Part shown: positions 52,095-63,778 of the stretch, piece by piece | Layout of the letters: each line of letters opens with the position of its first letter | How positions within the stretch are numbered: position 1 is the stretch's first letter | Source of the DNA: Seriola aureovittata | Lineage: Eukaryota; Chordata; Actinopteri; Carangiformes; Carangidae | Direction: 5' to 3' | Assembly: GCF_021018895.1 (NCBI RefSeq) | Contig: NC_079364.1 | Coordinates: 3,032,401-3,096,400 of the forward strand | DNA length: 64,000 nt | Program-made: the position numbers and the translations under genes | Notes under the pieces: generated by a model | What the model saw: only the letters and a program-made list of their open reading frames with translations | The model's database searches: none | What the model was told of the DNA's origin: nothing

Positions 52095-52140
52095 CATCGT
52101 CATCATCATCATCATCATCATCATCAACAACAACAACAAC
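52095..52140. repeat. (CAT)n-(CAA)n trinucleotide repeat
   Basis: About nine ATC/CAT units pass into about five CAA units, inside the Tc1 remnant. Confidence 0.9.
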
Positions 52141-52700
52141 ACGCCAAATGAGGGAATATCATTTGGAAGAAGGTCGTTCATCCCTCCAGTCGAGTCCAGA
52201 CACTTGTCCAATCAATACCAAGTCACACTTCAGCCCGACACCTCGCTAAGACACTTTATGTTGGTTTGTCCTTTTATTTGTGACCTGCCTGTACCGTCAG
52301 GTGAGGCGAGATGGATAAATCTAAAGCCTGAAACCCATCTGATATGCAGCAGGAGCAGCAGGCTGAAGCACACCAGCTCTACAGCAGATAATTATTCACT
52401 TAGGCATATCAAAAAAAATCACAACAGCTCATGGCTTAGAGCAGACAGCCTCTTCATATGAAATGTTACGTAGTGTTGATAAGCAGCTGATGACCATCAG
52501 TACATGGATATAAGCTCCGGGCTGGCAAAGGGTGCAGCTGAGCGAAGCAGCAGTGTAAGAACAGGAGCTGAGCAGTTAAGATGTAATTACGATATGAAGA
52601 ACAGTAAAGCAAACTGTCACATAAATGCATTGCTCTGAGTTGAAATATTTCTCTAATGTGTAGCTGAATATGATGCGTGTGGAGAAATGTGAATTACTCT

Positions 52701-52703
<3 letters not shown>

Positions 52704-52748
<45 letters not shown>
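52704..52748. repeat. (GT)n microsatellite
   Basis: About 22 GT units. Confidence 0.95.
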
Positions 52749-52749
<1 letters not shown>

Positions 52750-53023
52750 CAAAAGCCAATATTACAGAGAAATTATTTTTGTTAATCTATCCCTAAGGCC
52801 AATTTACAAAACAATTTAACCTTTGATAAAAGAAACCCAAATTTGCAGTGAACGAATCATAAATCCTCCAAAAACTGATAACACAGATAATAATAGTAAG
52901 ACATGACTATTCATATTTTACCACAACACGAATAAAACATGCCAGAGCAGAGTGGCCTCCAACAAACCAAGCCAAGACATCCACTCACAATTCACAGCAA
53001 AAAACACCAAACAGCCATCTTAC

Positions 53024-53200
53024 CTTGGTACAGGAAACTTCCCTTCTGACTTGAATTTGGTCTTTGAGGTCCACAAAAGGAAAGCAGGAGTCCGTCGAGA
53101 GCAGCAGGAAGCAAGTAGCACACTTGATTCCTCATCCTGAGGCTGCATCCTTAGTTTCCTTGGTGAATTCCGCATAAACAACAGGTATTTCCGGCAGGTG
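53024..53200 (-). other. Possible first exon of an unrecognised minus-strand gene
   Basis: On the minus strand the segment ends in gtaccaag followed by gtaagatgg, a strong donor (exon end 53024). An ATG at 53175-53173 opens a frame running 50 codons plus two bases to the donor; the unspliced frame stops immediately afterwards. The peptide begins MRNSPRKLRMQPQDEESS. I recognise no family. A CpG-dense patch with CCAAT boxes and an ETS-like site lies directly upstream. It may be a 5' UTR or coding exon of a gene running toward lingo1, or a non-coding RNA. No acceptor-linked second exon was found. Confidence 0.35.
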
Positions 53201-53345
53201 TTTTTCTCAAACGCGCTGTGACTATGGAACGCGGATTGGTCCAATACGTCTATTTCGACGTCCGCGTTACTTGCGCGACGTCCGCGTTAAAACGTAAAAC
53301 TTTCGCGTCTTGAGACGACAGAAAAAAAAAAAAAAACCCGCGTTT
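53165..53345. promoter_or_regulatory. CpG-island promoter with inverted CCAAT boxes
   Basis: More than twenty CpGs fall in about 180 bases, far above the surroundings. ATTGGTCCAAT (53235-53245) is a perfect palindrome giving a CCAAT box on each strand. A GCCGGAAAT-type ETS site lies on the minus strand at 53187-53195. The 14-mer cgacgtccgcgtta occurs twice, at 53256 and 53276. These are features of a TATA-less, possibly bidirectional housekeeping promoter. Confidence 0.5.
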
Positions 53346-53433
53346 AAATTTGGGCGCTACCACTTCATCGATTTCTGAGGGGAAATCCTACATAGACTTT
53401 TATCATTTCACAAGAGGAAACGATTCCAATTCA

Positions 53434-53442
53434 ACTTACCTG
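53434..53442 (-). other. Perfect minus-strand splice donor
   Basis: The minus strand reads CAG then GTAAGT, the full consensus, on the far side of the CpG patch from the donor at 53024. It may end an alternative upstream exon. Confidence 0.25.
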
Positions 53443-53762
53443 TGAATTGAGGTTAAGAATATTGACTACTTACTACTACTATTACTTATTAATAATATTT
53501 ACATATAAATAATATTTACATTTTTAATATCTGCATTTTTTTTATAGGCTACTAGTACAAACATACCCAGAGCCCACATGACCAGAAGGCAACACACAGA
53601 TCAAAGTATATGAAACATAGCCCCCTCAAAAAGGGTTGTAGGCCAATATGCCAACCAGTAGCATAGAAACACCGATGGTCCAGACGCCTCGAGACATTCA
53701 AAATTGGTGTGTTAACAACATATTTTCTGTCATCTTAAGACGTGCAAATTTGACAATTTAAC

Positions 53763-53790
53763 CACAGACTGGATGTAAAGATGGACATAG
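53763..53790 (-). repeat. Fragment of the 'atatacagtcta' fish repeat
   Basis: cagactggatgtaaagatgg resembles, in reverse, the right end of the repeat at 56822-56950 (ccatttttatatacagtcta). Confidence 0.4.
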
Positions 53791-54873
53791 CTTAGGGTCG
53801 ATTATTAGTCTTATCATGAATATTAAGTCACCGCAGGTTTTATATATGTAAGACTTTTCCAGGGCCAAGAAAATGTATTTCTATTTTTTTTGTCTCATAA
53901 AGTAGCAGCAGAAACTTCAAAACTTTTGTGGCTAATGTTTAAGTCCAGTAGCTTTTATAATACATCCATGGTTCTGTGGCCCTTTGAGAGAGTCTTTCTG
54001 ATAGAAGATAGTATAAAGAGCAACAACGTCTGCATACAAAGGAGATAGTTGTGGTGGATGAATGGTTCAAACGTAGAGCTTTCACCCAGTAGACAGCAAA
54101 AACAACACTGCATCTTTACATGGTTATTTGTTAGAATACTTTCAATTTGTTTCTGTACTAATGCATGGACGAAATGATTAAACATTAGCTCCACAGGAAG
54201 TCTCTTCTTTGTGAGACATGTTTTGTGAAGTAATACAGTCAAACACAGGACAGATAGAATGAAAATTATCAGCCTTTACCCACACAAATTTGAGCAAAAA
54301 TTTTTAATTTCCACTGAGTGACCTTTTCAACTCTGAGGCAAACTACTTCCAAAAAGGAACACTGAATAGTTTCTTAAATAGCCTGACAAAAGAACACGAC
54401 TGCCTTTAATCCTCACAAAATCCGCCATAGTGGGTTATGTAAATGTTAACTCGTCACCATTATCTTGACATAATGGCATATTTTTAAGGGCACTACAAGT
54501 CTGCAAATTGGGAACACCTTATGTATCAGTGGGACAGAATAGTTTCCAATATAGGTTCACCAAAGAGGATTTGGGGCTTTATGTTATCATGTTATGTACA
54601 GAGCTGTGTGTCGTGGAGACAAAGATGTGTTCAAAATTTTATAATTCATACTTTATACTTAGCATAATGTGTCATCTTCATGACATTAGTCCTATGGTTA
54701 TACTACGTGAAGTACAATGTTGTATTATCTTTGAGATCCCTTAAACATATTTTATTGATGAATTGATGATACTATGGATGCCATACATTTTTCTTGACTC
54801 TGTTTTATATCCATTTAGCTTGGTATGCAAATATCCTTTTTTTAATTTGTCTAACATACTCATAGTGCTGACA

Positions 54874-54875
<2 letters not shown>

Positions 54876-54932
<57 letters not shown>
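54876..54932. repeat. (GT)n microsatellite
   Basis: About 28 GT units, among the longest dinucleotide tracts in the window. Confidence 0.95.
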
Positions 54933-54933
<1 letters not shown>

Positions 54934-56821
54934 TGTATTACAGTGTGTAATTTGTATTATGTGTTTTGTCTTGTCTAGTTTGCTTAGTGCTGTTTCGTCA
55001 GTGTTTGGGAGTTTTAATTGTGATCTGCCAGGGGACTGCAGAGGGAGATTTCCCTGAGGCTAACTCTGTGACAATGCATCAAATGGGAACATTTATATTT
55101 AATATTATAATACATGGTCCTGTACAAATAAAATAATGAAATAAATATGCTAAAAGCTAAGATATGTCTTTGCGGACCAGGTGGCCTGGGAGCTTGGGAT
55201 ATGATGAAAATGACCACCACAGGCTGCAAAATCACCCTTGAGGGTTCTTTCAAACATTTTGTCTAACCCTACAAACATGTGTAAGGAGCGACTAAGGAGC
55301 TAGTGCTTAAATTATATTGTGCAGGTGTTCATATTATTTTATTCAGCCCCAGTGTATGTGTCCATAGAGTCAGGTTCCCCAGTTCTGGGGCCTCAGATAA
55401 CTGTGCTTATTCAAAGCTTGAGTTCAACCCTCTCAGCCATGTTTTTCATTTGCTTATCCCCACTTGCCATAGGGTTGGTTTCAATAAGTAAAAGATACAC
55501 AAGACTACTTTCAAAATATAAATATAGAGTTCTTACTTTTCCAACATCCATTAAAGCTAAGGCAAATGAGTCAGTATCATGCCTCCCCACCTGCTCCACT
55601 GCTTCTTACTTAATTGTATCATGTCCTCAAGTTACTTCAAAATCCTCTTGGGGCATTGGCGCCTTTAGGCCTCATGAGTTGCACTGATTTTTTGTTTTTG
55701 AGATTATTGGCCGCATTAAAATCAAACACTGCTCTGAGGTTTAAATGGCACAGGCACTGAACATCAGGAAAATACTCAAGACAGTCAAAGCGGCACCTCG
55801 GATTATCAGAGACTTCGTCAAGGTTTGGCCTGTGATCCACTTTTAGACTTGATCCAATTAGTTTAGCAGTTTGGAATAAAGGGATCTCAATGAAAACACA
55901 GTGAGTCACAGTCACTTCAGTCAGTCCCTTGTTCTGTTACTGCCGTTTCTCCCGAAGCTATCTCACACAAACAATCGCTGCTTTTGCCTTCTCCCTGTCT
56001 TCTTCCTTTAAGAAATTCTCGGTTCATTTTTTGTTCTATTTTACACTATTCATTATACATCACTCTCCCATTTCTTTGTTGTCATCCCGCTCTTCTTGTC
56101 TCTGGCTCTCACTTTCCTTTCCACAGTTGCTCATCTCCCACCCAAGACAGGACAGTGCTGTGTGATGTCAGGACAGGAAGAGACTACTTCTGCTCCATAG
56201 CACAAGACAAAAACCCACACAATGCACATCTCAGAGTGCTGAGCGTGTGGACTGGGCTTGCACTGGGCTGAGGCCCAGAGTCTTACAAATTGCTCTGCCA
56301 AGCAGTTGAGGCATTGTTTCCCTCATTTTCAGTCTCGCAATCAGCACAATGATATGAAATCTGTGTCACACTGAGAGTGGACATGATGCCTGCAAACACA
56401 TTTTTAGAGAAATATCTTAATCGTTACTGTATATTTTACATCTTCACAACATTGATCTTATTTCCTGGGAAATCAAATTCAATGTCAAGATAAGTGGGAC
56501 GCTGTTCACTGCATATCTGAAAGGTTTTGTAGACAAGATATTAAACAATAATATAGCAAACAACTATTTTTTACTCAAAAATGTAACGGATAATGGCGTT
56601 AAAATAAAGAGAATGACTGACTTGCCTCTCTCTCGTACACGGCTTCCAGGAAATCACACCCCGCCGCTGAAGTGACTGATTAAATCACACGTAGTCCAGA
56701 AGTTCAGATGAGGAGGACGTTATTACTGAACAGAACAATGTCTTGACAGGGTGTGCAGAAAGATGTGTTTGTGTGACTGCAGGTTTGACTATGGTTCTGT
56801 GGTTTAGGTCATTGACATAGG

Positions 56822-56950
56822 TCAAAGAAACTTGGAAACAGAGTCGCTCCCTGCTGGTCATTAGCTAGAATGCAGGTTTAAGGCATTTCCGCATTGGCTT
56901 CACTTTTCCGATCCGGAGTCTATGTCCATTTTTATATACAGTCTACGATA
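56822..56950 (+). repeat. Fish interspersed repeat ending 'tatatacagtcta'
   Basis: gtcgctccctgctggtcatt, then gaatgcaggtttaaggcatt, ccgcattggcttcacttttc and ccatttttatatacagtcta match in order a short repeat I recall as frequent in percomorph genomes. It includes a CTCF-like ccctgctggtc on the reverse strand. Confidence 0.6.
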
Positions 56951-59900
56951 TGAACTCTCACGTTTCACTCAACGCTGTTTTTCCTCTGCTTCTTTGACTA
57001 GACAAACTTTTCCTCGGTCAAGTGAAAGTTAAAGTTCAGCCTCAGCTGTACATTGAGAGCCTTGGGCTAACATTAGTATGCTAACATAGCCACCATGCTA
57101 AGTGTCAGCATGGGGCCATGTCCATTAACAGTACTCTGTCCTTTTCACACTGGATCCCATCAGCCACAGAGCCGCTGCCCACGTGGAAGTTTTTGACTCA
57201 CAGTCAAGAAAAAGACCTGAAGCACAAAAGATGCTTTGCGTTGAAGTTGTGTGGATAATGATGTGTGACTTGTTAATAGTGTGACTGACATCTGAGTTGT
57301 TAGCGTGCAAGAGTCTGACAAGTTGGATCAGTGTGATGTCCTCAAACGGCCTTATACAGCCCACAAAATGTTTTATTTCAGTGACAGTTTCATCAAGCCA
57401 TCTAACTGTGTAAAGCCCAAGAGCCCCAAATGTAAACATTTGATTATTCGCAGCGATTCACAGAAATGCAAGCCTTCATATTTCTCCCGTCCCCGAGCCA
57501 CAGCAGTGCACTTGTTCATGTTTAAGCTTTGACAACACAATGAAAGGCTAATTCAGATACAGGTCATTCTGTCATCCTGCAATGCTTTTAAAGACACAGA
57601 CTAATGCTTTTACGTCATCTTGATTGGATTAAAGTTGACTGTTCCCCAGTAAGTGGGTAATGCGACACTGGTGAGATTACTGATAATAACTGCTTGTTAG
57701 CTTTAGATTTGATTGTAATATTTGACTAATCACTTTCAGTGCTTGAACCGATGTGGCTCCTATATCTTCCATACAGTTTTCTTTTTGTCTACCGCTGAAC
57801 ATGAGCTTGTGCGCTGCCTGATTTCCCCAGACGGCGCTCCCTAATTGGCTATGAATCATCACATAGCGCACTGTTGATTAACCATTGTGGTACTGTAAGT
57901 ATTGCATAATGTTTGGATTGTTGATAAATATAATAGACATGTTTTATATAAACTAATACACTTGGAACCAGACTGTGGTGTGGGTCTGTCAGGTGGACAG
58001 GCTCCTTGATCTAGACGACAAGAGTAATAACCAGCAGTGACTGGGACTATGTTGTTACCTATAAACATAATGTTCCATTGTATGGCTCATTTCCCTTTCC
58101 GTGATTCCTTATACAAGAGTTCTACGGGATTCATATTGCATTTCAGAACACAAGGCCCAAGCTATATATAGACTAGAGGTTTTGGAAAAACAAGGCAATG
58201 AGAGTATTCTGTACCGCAGCTCTATGCTATCATCATTACTGCAGGGTGCCAGTTTGACAGTACAGTCGATCAATGATGACAGACGAGAGATTCCCAAGAT
58301 CTATAGTAGTTATCTTACCTGCTATTGAGTGGCTGTGTACATATGAGATAAACATCATTTAAACTCCCATGACATCTATCCATTAATCCATTTTGCTTTA
58401 AACTATTTTATATATGTATTATATATTAATTTTTGACAATTGTTTGATAGCGACTGTGTGTGTGTGTGATTCAACCTGTGAGTAGGATTTACAGTCTGCA
58501 TCACCTTTTGAAGACTCCTTTTGCTTCACAGACTTTAGGTTTTCAGTCTTTTCACTCACTACTGTATGTTGTATTTTTAGGCAGTTCCTGTACAAATACA
58601 TTGACAGAAGAACTAGATGGAGATCTGCCTGATATAATGGAGATTCTTGTTGGGATAAGATGCGAGATCATGTTTTTATTGCGGTCATTAAAGTCTGGTA
58701 TTGTTCTATATTTTTGTTTGTCATGAAATCTCATATAAAGACAAAGACCAACAACATTTCTCTCAGTATTTTCAGACTTCCCTACCGTGTCTCTCACTCA
58801 GCCCCGTGCTCTTTAGTTCCTGCTGAAGAGTCTTAAAAATTTTAATATTTAAAAAAAATGCTAAATAATTTCCTAAAACTGCTGGGCACTTTGTGTTTTG
58901 TTTTTTTTTCCCAGATATTATTCAAACAGGAGTAAATAGTGCATTTGCCCGTGGATTAATACACATTTGGTGCTCTAGTGAGTATTTACAGCAGCAGAAC
59001 AGTGTGTGTGTGGGACCGAGTCAAAATAAACTACAGAGCCCATGTTCATGAGGGAACATGACAGCCAGTGTAATGGTGTGGCTCACTGGTGTGTTTTCAC
59101 AGTGTTTATGGAGCTCTCCGACACAGAGAATTACACAACAACAGACTTTGGTTACACTGGAAATACTTGTTGGTAAAAAATCAATTTATTGGTTTTTCTT
59201 TTCTAAAGATTTGTTGACAAAAAGAAAAAAATATATAGAATCTCCCCAGCTTTATCTTTTAAGCTGACCAAAACTGTCACTGCCTACCGACTGTATATTC
59301 TTCTAAAGTGTCAAAAAGTTCAATAATTTATGGGTTTTGTAGCAGTTTCTCACACTTACAGTGCATGCAGTCTTACAGTAAATCAAATCAGCTTTAACAA
59401 TATGCCTTCACAGCTCCCATCTCTCCCCTGACAGCATCATAAACACCGGCTGCCCTCGCCGCCTCTCTGCAGGCCACACAGCATGGGCAGCACGGGGAGC
59501 ACTAGCACCCTGAGGACACAACAGTAGCAATCATACTTAACTCTTGGCATTTGAGTGACAAGGGAACTGATTCAGACATAACCTGTAGCACAGAATAGTG
59601 TTAAGTGCTAAAATCTTTGCCTGAGGGAGCTATAAGGGAGCCGGGCCAACACAACAAGCAAGCTGAGTTACTATTTTGAACAGAGACGGCTCTCCTTTGT
59701 GCATTTCAGAGGGCTCAACAAATATGGTAATCTGCTTTCTGAGCATAGCATAGCATGCTAACTAGATGAGACAACATATCAGCATGGATGATGGGGTTAC
59801 CACTACTAAGTTTACAGCTGGGGGATAGATACAGCCAGTTCTTCAGGTCTGATTCCAACAGCAGAATGTTTAAATCATCTCTTTTCTTCACCCTCTACAG

Positions 59901-60473
59901 TTTAATCAGGTACATGGAAGGGCTCTGAGTAGATGGTGGTGTGGAAATATCCACAAAATGGACTGGAAAGCCAATAAATCAATATTCATTCTTCTTGCAC
60001 TGCACGTTCTTGCCCTTAAAAGATATTCACATATTTAGAGGGGTATATGTGCTTATCATTTTGCAGAAGTATGTGGTTTGAATTAATGACCAGGCAGACA
60101 AACCTGATGAGAACTACTGTATTAATATTTAAACATTTGAAAAGCTTCTTTTTTCTTTCTTTCTTTATTTTAATGTGATAGTTGGAGAGTCTGTAGAGAC
60201 TGCAGAGAATCCTGAAATCTGAATCTGAAATGACTGTACATTCACAACTGACATTAAAAAAAGTAATGCCTGGGAAAGTGATGCAATGAAAACATATTGT
60301 CTGAACCCATTTGGCTAATTCAGGGTTTAAAATGTTCATTACTTTAAATTGAGAAGTTCTGTGTAGAAGTGATGAAATAAAGTAAACGGTTACTGTCACT
60401 GCTGCTAATGTGACTTTGAAGGAACGTAATAAAAGGCGTGTACTGTGTCATAATTAGCACATGAACATGTTTT

Positions 60474-60722
60474 GCGAGGTCACAGTGACCTTTGACCTTT
60501 GACCTTTGACCACCAAATTCTAATCAGGTGTTCCTGAGATATCAAGTTCACGAGAACGGGACGGATGTACAACCACAGGAACACAGTGCGTCCACACGGG
60601 GGGGTTCGAGTCCGACCCACAGCCCTCTGCTGCATGTCTCTAACTCACTGCACCTTTCACAATAAAGGCTAAAAACATAATGCCTCCACAACAGCTATGG
60701 ATGGGGGCATTATGTTTTCCGG
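60474..60722 (+). repeat. Fish interspersed repeat with nuclear-receptor motifs
   Basis: gaggtcacagtgacctttga, then caccaaattctaatcaggtg, cctgagatatcaagttcacg and, at the right, the inverted pair aaacataatgcctcc / gggggcattatgtttt form a recognisable teleost repeat. The right half has diverged, with an unrelated-looking stretch at about 60590-60660. Confidence 0.6.
60477..60511. promoter_or_regulatory. Perfect ERE palindrome fused to a DR1 array
   Basis: AGGTCA-cag-TGACCT (60477-60491) is the full oestrogen-response palindrome. On the minus strand it continues as four AGGTCA-type half-sites spaced by one base (60486-60511), the DR1 pattern bound by RXR/PPAR, HNF4 and COUP-TF. The motifs are seen directly; binding is inferred. 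Confidence 0.55.
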
Positions 60723-60855
60723 TACATAAAAAACACCCACAAATGTTTATACGTACACATAATGCCCGAGGTTTCAATAATCTTTTTCCACAACCAGGTT
60801 ACAGGTTTTGAGTTTGTCACAGCTGCTCGAGCATCAGTCTCATCCACGGCCTCCC

Positions 60856-60857
<2 letters not shown>

Positions 60858-60900
<43 letters not shown>
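60858..60900. repeat. (GT)n microsatellite
   Basis: About 21 GT units. Confidence 0.95.
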
Positions 60901-60903
<3 letters not shown>

Positions 60904-61429
60904 GTCTCTCTTTCAGATGCTGACATTTCCCACCTGTTCACCAGTCACCCTCAGTGTGTTTTCCCTTGTGCCTGACTTCCTGCACAGCTGGTGCTCCTCT
61001 CATATAAGCTGTGTCTCAATCTCATCTTAAAAAATAATCCTAAACATGTTTCGAGTATAGTGTTTAGATGCATATTTATCAGCCAGCCAATCTGTCACCA
61101 GTCACCATGGTGATATAATAGGTGGTAGATTTGCAGTTTCTCCCTGTTATATAATAAAAAACTGTGTGGTTCTTCCATATTCTCCGATCCTGATTTTGAC
61201 CTTCGATTCAGAGGAGGCTCACGGTCACGTCGCCTTTTATAAAGAAGAGCAATAGTAAAGTGATCACAAAGACAAACCAATAATCATCAAATTAATCTTG
61301 ATTGATTTGTAGTAAGGGTTAGTAAGGATGGGGTTATAGATCTATCTCAGTGGTGGATATCCGGCATACAACAGCATAACTCAAGCATCCCCTCATGGCC
61401 ACAGTTGATCTTTTTTTCCGAATGAATAC

Positions 61430-61600
61430 TTTTGTGAAGAAAATGCAACAGGACAGTGACTTGCTTTAACTCCAACGGCCTCCAAAGACGCTGGATTTGA
61501 ACCCAGCAGAGAACCTCAGGGATGAGCTACAGCAGAGCGAAAAATCTGCAGGACACGTGCGATGCTATCAAGTCAAGACGGACAAAGATATAAAATACAA
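61430..61600 (+). pseudogene. Tc1-like transposase remnant
   Basis: ctccaacggcctccaaagac, then ctggatttgaacccagcaga (LDLNPAE, matching the DLNPIE catalytic-Glu block), then aatctgcaggacacgtgcg, atgctatcaagtcaa. Colinear with the 3' half of a fish Tc1 transposase; the rest is missing or too diverged. Confidence 0.6.
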
Positions 61601-63482
61601 AGGTACAAGAAACAAAGAATATTCTTTACTTTATTCTTTTCTTTACTTGCTTCAACTCATTCATTCGGCATCATAGTCACGTTGGCTCATGTCTTGTTGG
61701 AAAGGAGGGGTGTTTCACCCTCTTCAATCAAAGTGAGTAACGTAGCTGCTTAGAGTTAGAAAAAAATTGTCAATTTAAGAGATTTATATCTGGAAGTAGA
61801 TTTCCAACAACATAGAATTTCAATCTCATACACACTTGTCGCCATTTTTATGTTGCTAACTTTCATGCATGTAGCCACCTACGTAGCTAGGAATGAAGGA
61901 AGGTATGACAGAATGTGCCCATCCTTAATCGCACCTTAAAAGCTCTGATTGGTCAGTCTCCACACAGCCATCAGTGCGTACAACACATCACCTATTTCCT
62001 CTGATAATTTGCTTGGTGGAAAAAAAGGATCATTTCAATTACGTTAGATTTAGAGGAATTTGCTCTGGTGATCCCACATTGTAAACAAAACAAAACAAGA
62101 TCCCCCGTAGCATCACAACATAATCTACTACATTGTATCTGTGAAACTGCAATTGTTCTATTACACAGGCTGTAACCACACAGTGACATTTATGTGTGAA
62201 TTGGATGCATTTTGACTGAAGAGCACCAGAACTCAATCATCAAAATACAACAGATTTATTTTCGATCGATTCCAGACCAATGGCCATCTGTGCATCCATT
62301 TGAAGTTAACATGCATCACAAATCACGTCAGTGGATACAGCTATCACTGAATTTCACCTTAATTTAAAAAAAAAAAAAAACAACAAAACAACTGCTTTGT
62401 GTCAGGGTGGGCTGTGATTGGCTACTCACATGGCTGCAACATAGCAGAAAATAAAAAAAAATAAAAAAAGGACAGCGCTCTATTTTCCAGCCAACATCAG
62501 TCGAAGCGAGCCAAATTTTTAATTTCAAATGGGGGGTTCGTGACAGGTGACATTGTTCCGCTGCCTACCGTGTGTTTTATCTGCGCACAGAATGAGGGTT
62601 GCAAAAGGTACACCTACTGCGTGCTCCAAATCCAGGCGAAAGTGGGACCCATTTCTAAGGCTGCATTCAGATGAGCCTTTGGAAGGGGACAGCCTTGTCA
62701 TATTTGGTCAAGAAGCACAGACTTCAAAAGGATGCAGTCCCTGAATTGGGCCACAGTGATTATGTGTACAACGGCGTCCACACAGTGACGCACATGCTCT
62801 TCATCATTATTAATTGGGTTATATCAGAAAATGCAAAACCCTCACCAATCATTACACATTATATGCTGTGGCTTGATTAGCCCTGTCTTTACATGAATAG
62901 GCTTAGTCACTGATAATTTGTTCATAAGGCCATCGAGGGATGGCTCCCCTTCCCTTTATGTGTTTATATTACTCATAAATATGGAAGACAATACAGTCTG
63001 AAATCCCATGACTAATTCCTACTGACTGGCCTGAACGCTTGGACAGAGCCTGTTTGGAAAGGCTGTCTGTGGTGTACCCTGCAGAAACATTTCAACCTTA
63101 CGTAACTGTTCAAAGCATCTATGACAAGGACGATGAATCCATTGGAAACTGTTGACATTCCAATTGTAATTTTTTTATGATGCTATATCTGCATCTTCTC
63201 GCTGTTTCTTTTTCAGTCCAACTTCCACTTTCTGTTATTTGAGATCATTAATTAATTACAGAGGAATGTTATTGTTTGTCCCTAAACTAAATTATGAGTT
63301 GCTGCTGTGTAAACCGTGGGCCTGGAAAAAGAAGCTCTTAATCTCATCTGAATCAGCCAGAGTAAATAACAGTTACTAAAAAAACTGCCTGCTTCATATG
63401 CTCTTGCGGAGGTAGATGAGCTCCTACTTTTCTGCAGCCTTATTATTGCAGCAGTTGACGCCAGACTCCAGCAGCTTTCTGA

Positions 63483-63496
63483 CTGCCCTCTGGTGT
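63483..63496 (-). promoter_or_regulatory. CTCF-like motif, leftward
   Basis: The minus strand reads ACACCAGAGGGCAG, matching CCASYAGRKGGCRS at 13 of 14 positions. It faces the motif at 622, so the two are convergent across the window. Confidence 0.3.
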
Positions 63497-63778
63497 CAAC
63501 TTCAATGGGTGGCCTCTTCTTCTTTAGGTGAAGTCAGTCTTCCAAACTGCTTTTTGGATATGGTTTAAAAACATAATATTACCCGACAATGAGTAAAGGA
63601 TGATGCAACATGCATCAGGTTATAGGTGATTGTGGACAGTTTTGGTTTGATCAGAGCAGAGCAGTTTTCTTCTTTTGCTCAACATCAAGATACAATTCTA
63701 ACTCCAGTCTAATCCTTTTTTAAAATACATTTTAATGATCCGTGTTTACCTGATAAAGCTGTGTGATCAATGTGTGTA

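Larger units (their letters stand above)
51870..52290 (+). pseudogene. Tc1-like transposase remnant with repeat expansion
   Basis: The pieces match a fish Tc1-type element: aaatcaatacaaaagatgtt, ctgagtgatcacctttgtc, cacagtcaccagatctcaac (SPDLN), acagcgctctgcaccaccat, caaatgagggaatatcattt and the tail taagacactttatgttggtt. Catalytic regions are broken. A (CAT)n-(CAA)n run at 52095-52140 is inserted where the relatives have only a few CAT units. A hairpin lies at 51961-52007. Confidence 0.75.
53443..60469. other. Intergenic DNA
   Basis: No gene is recognised. It holds a repeat fragment at 53763, a long (GT)n tract at 54.88 kb, a fish repeat at 56.82 kb and GCTAA/GCATGCTAA-type strings near 57.07 and 59.75 kb. 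ORFs are short and lack domains. Confidence 0.55.
60723..63778. other. Intergenic DNA
   Basis: No gene is recognised. It contains a (GT)n tract at 60858-60900, the Tc1 remnant at 61.43 kb, A runs near 62.36 kb and a CTCF-like motif at 63483-63496. A TAATTA-rich block near 63.24-63.30 kb looks like possible homeodomain-binding non-coding DNA. Confidence 0.5.

Noticed and set aside
60477..60511. CRISPR-like short repeats
   Set aside because: The 7-base periodicity is a nuclear-receptor half-site array in a vertebrate repeat; no spacers or cas genes exist here.
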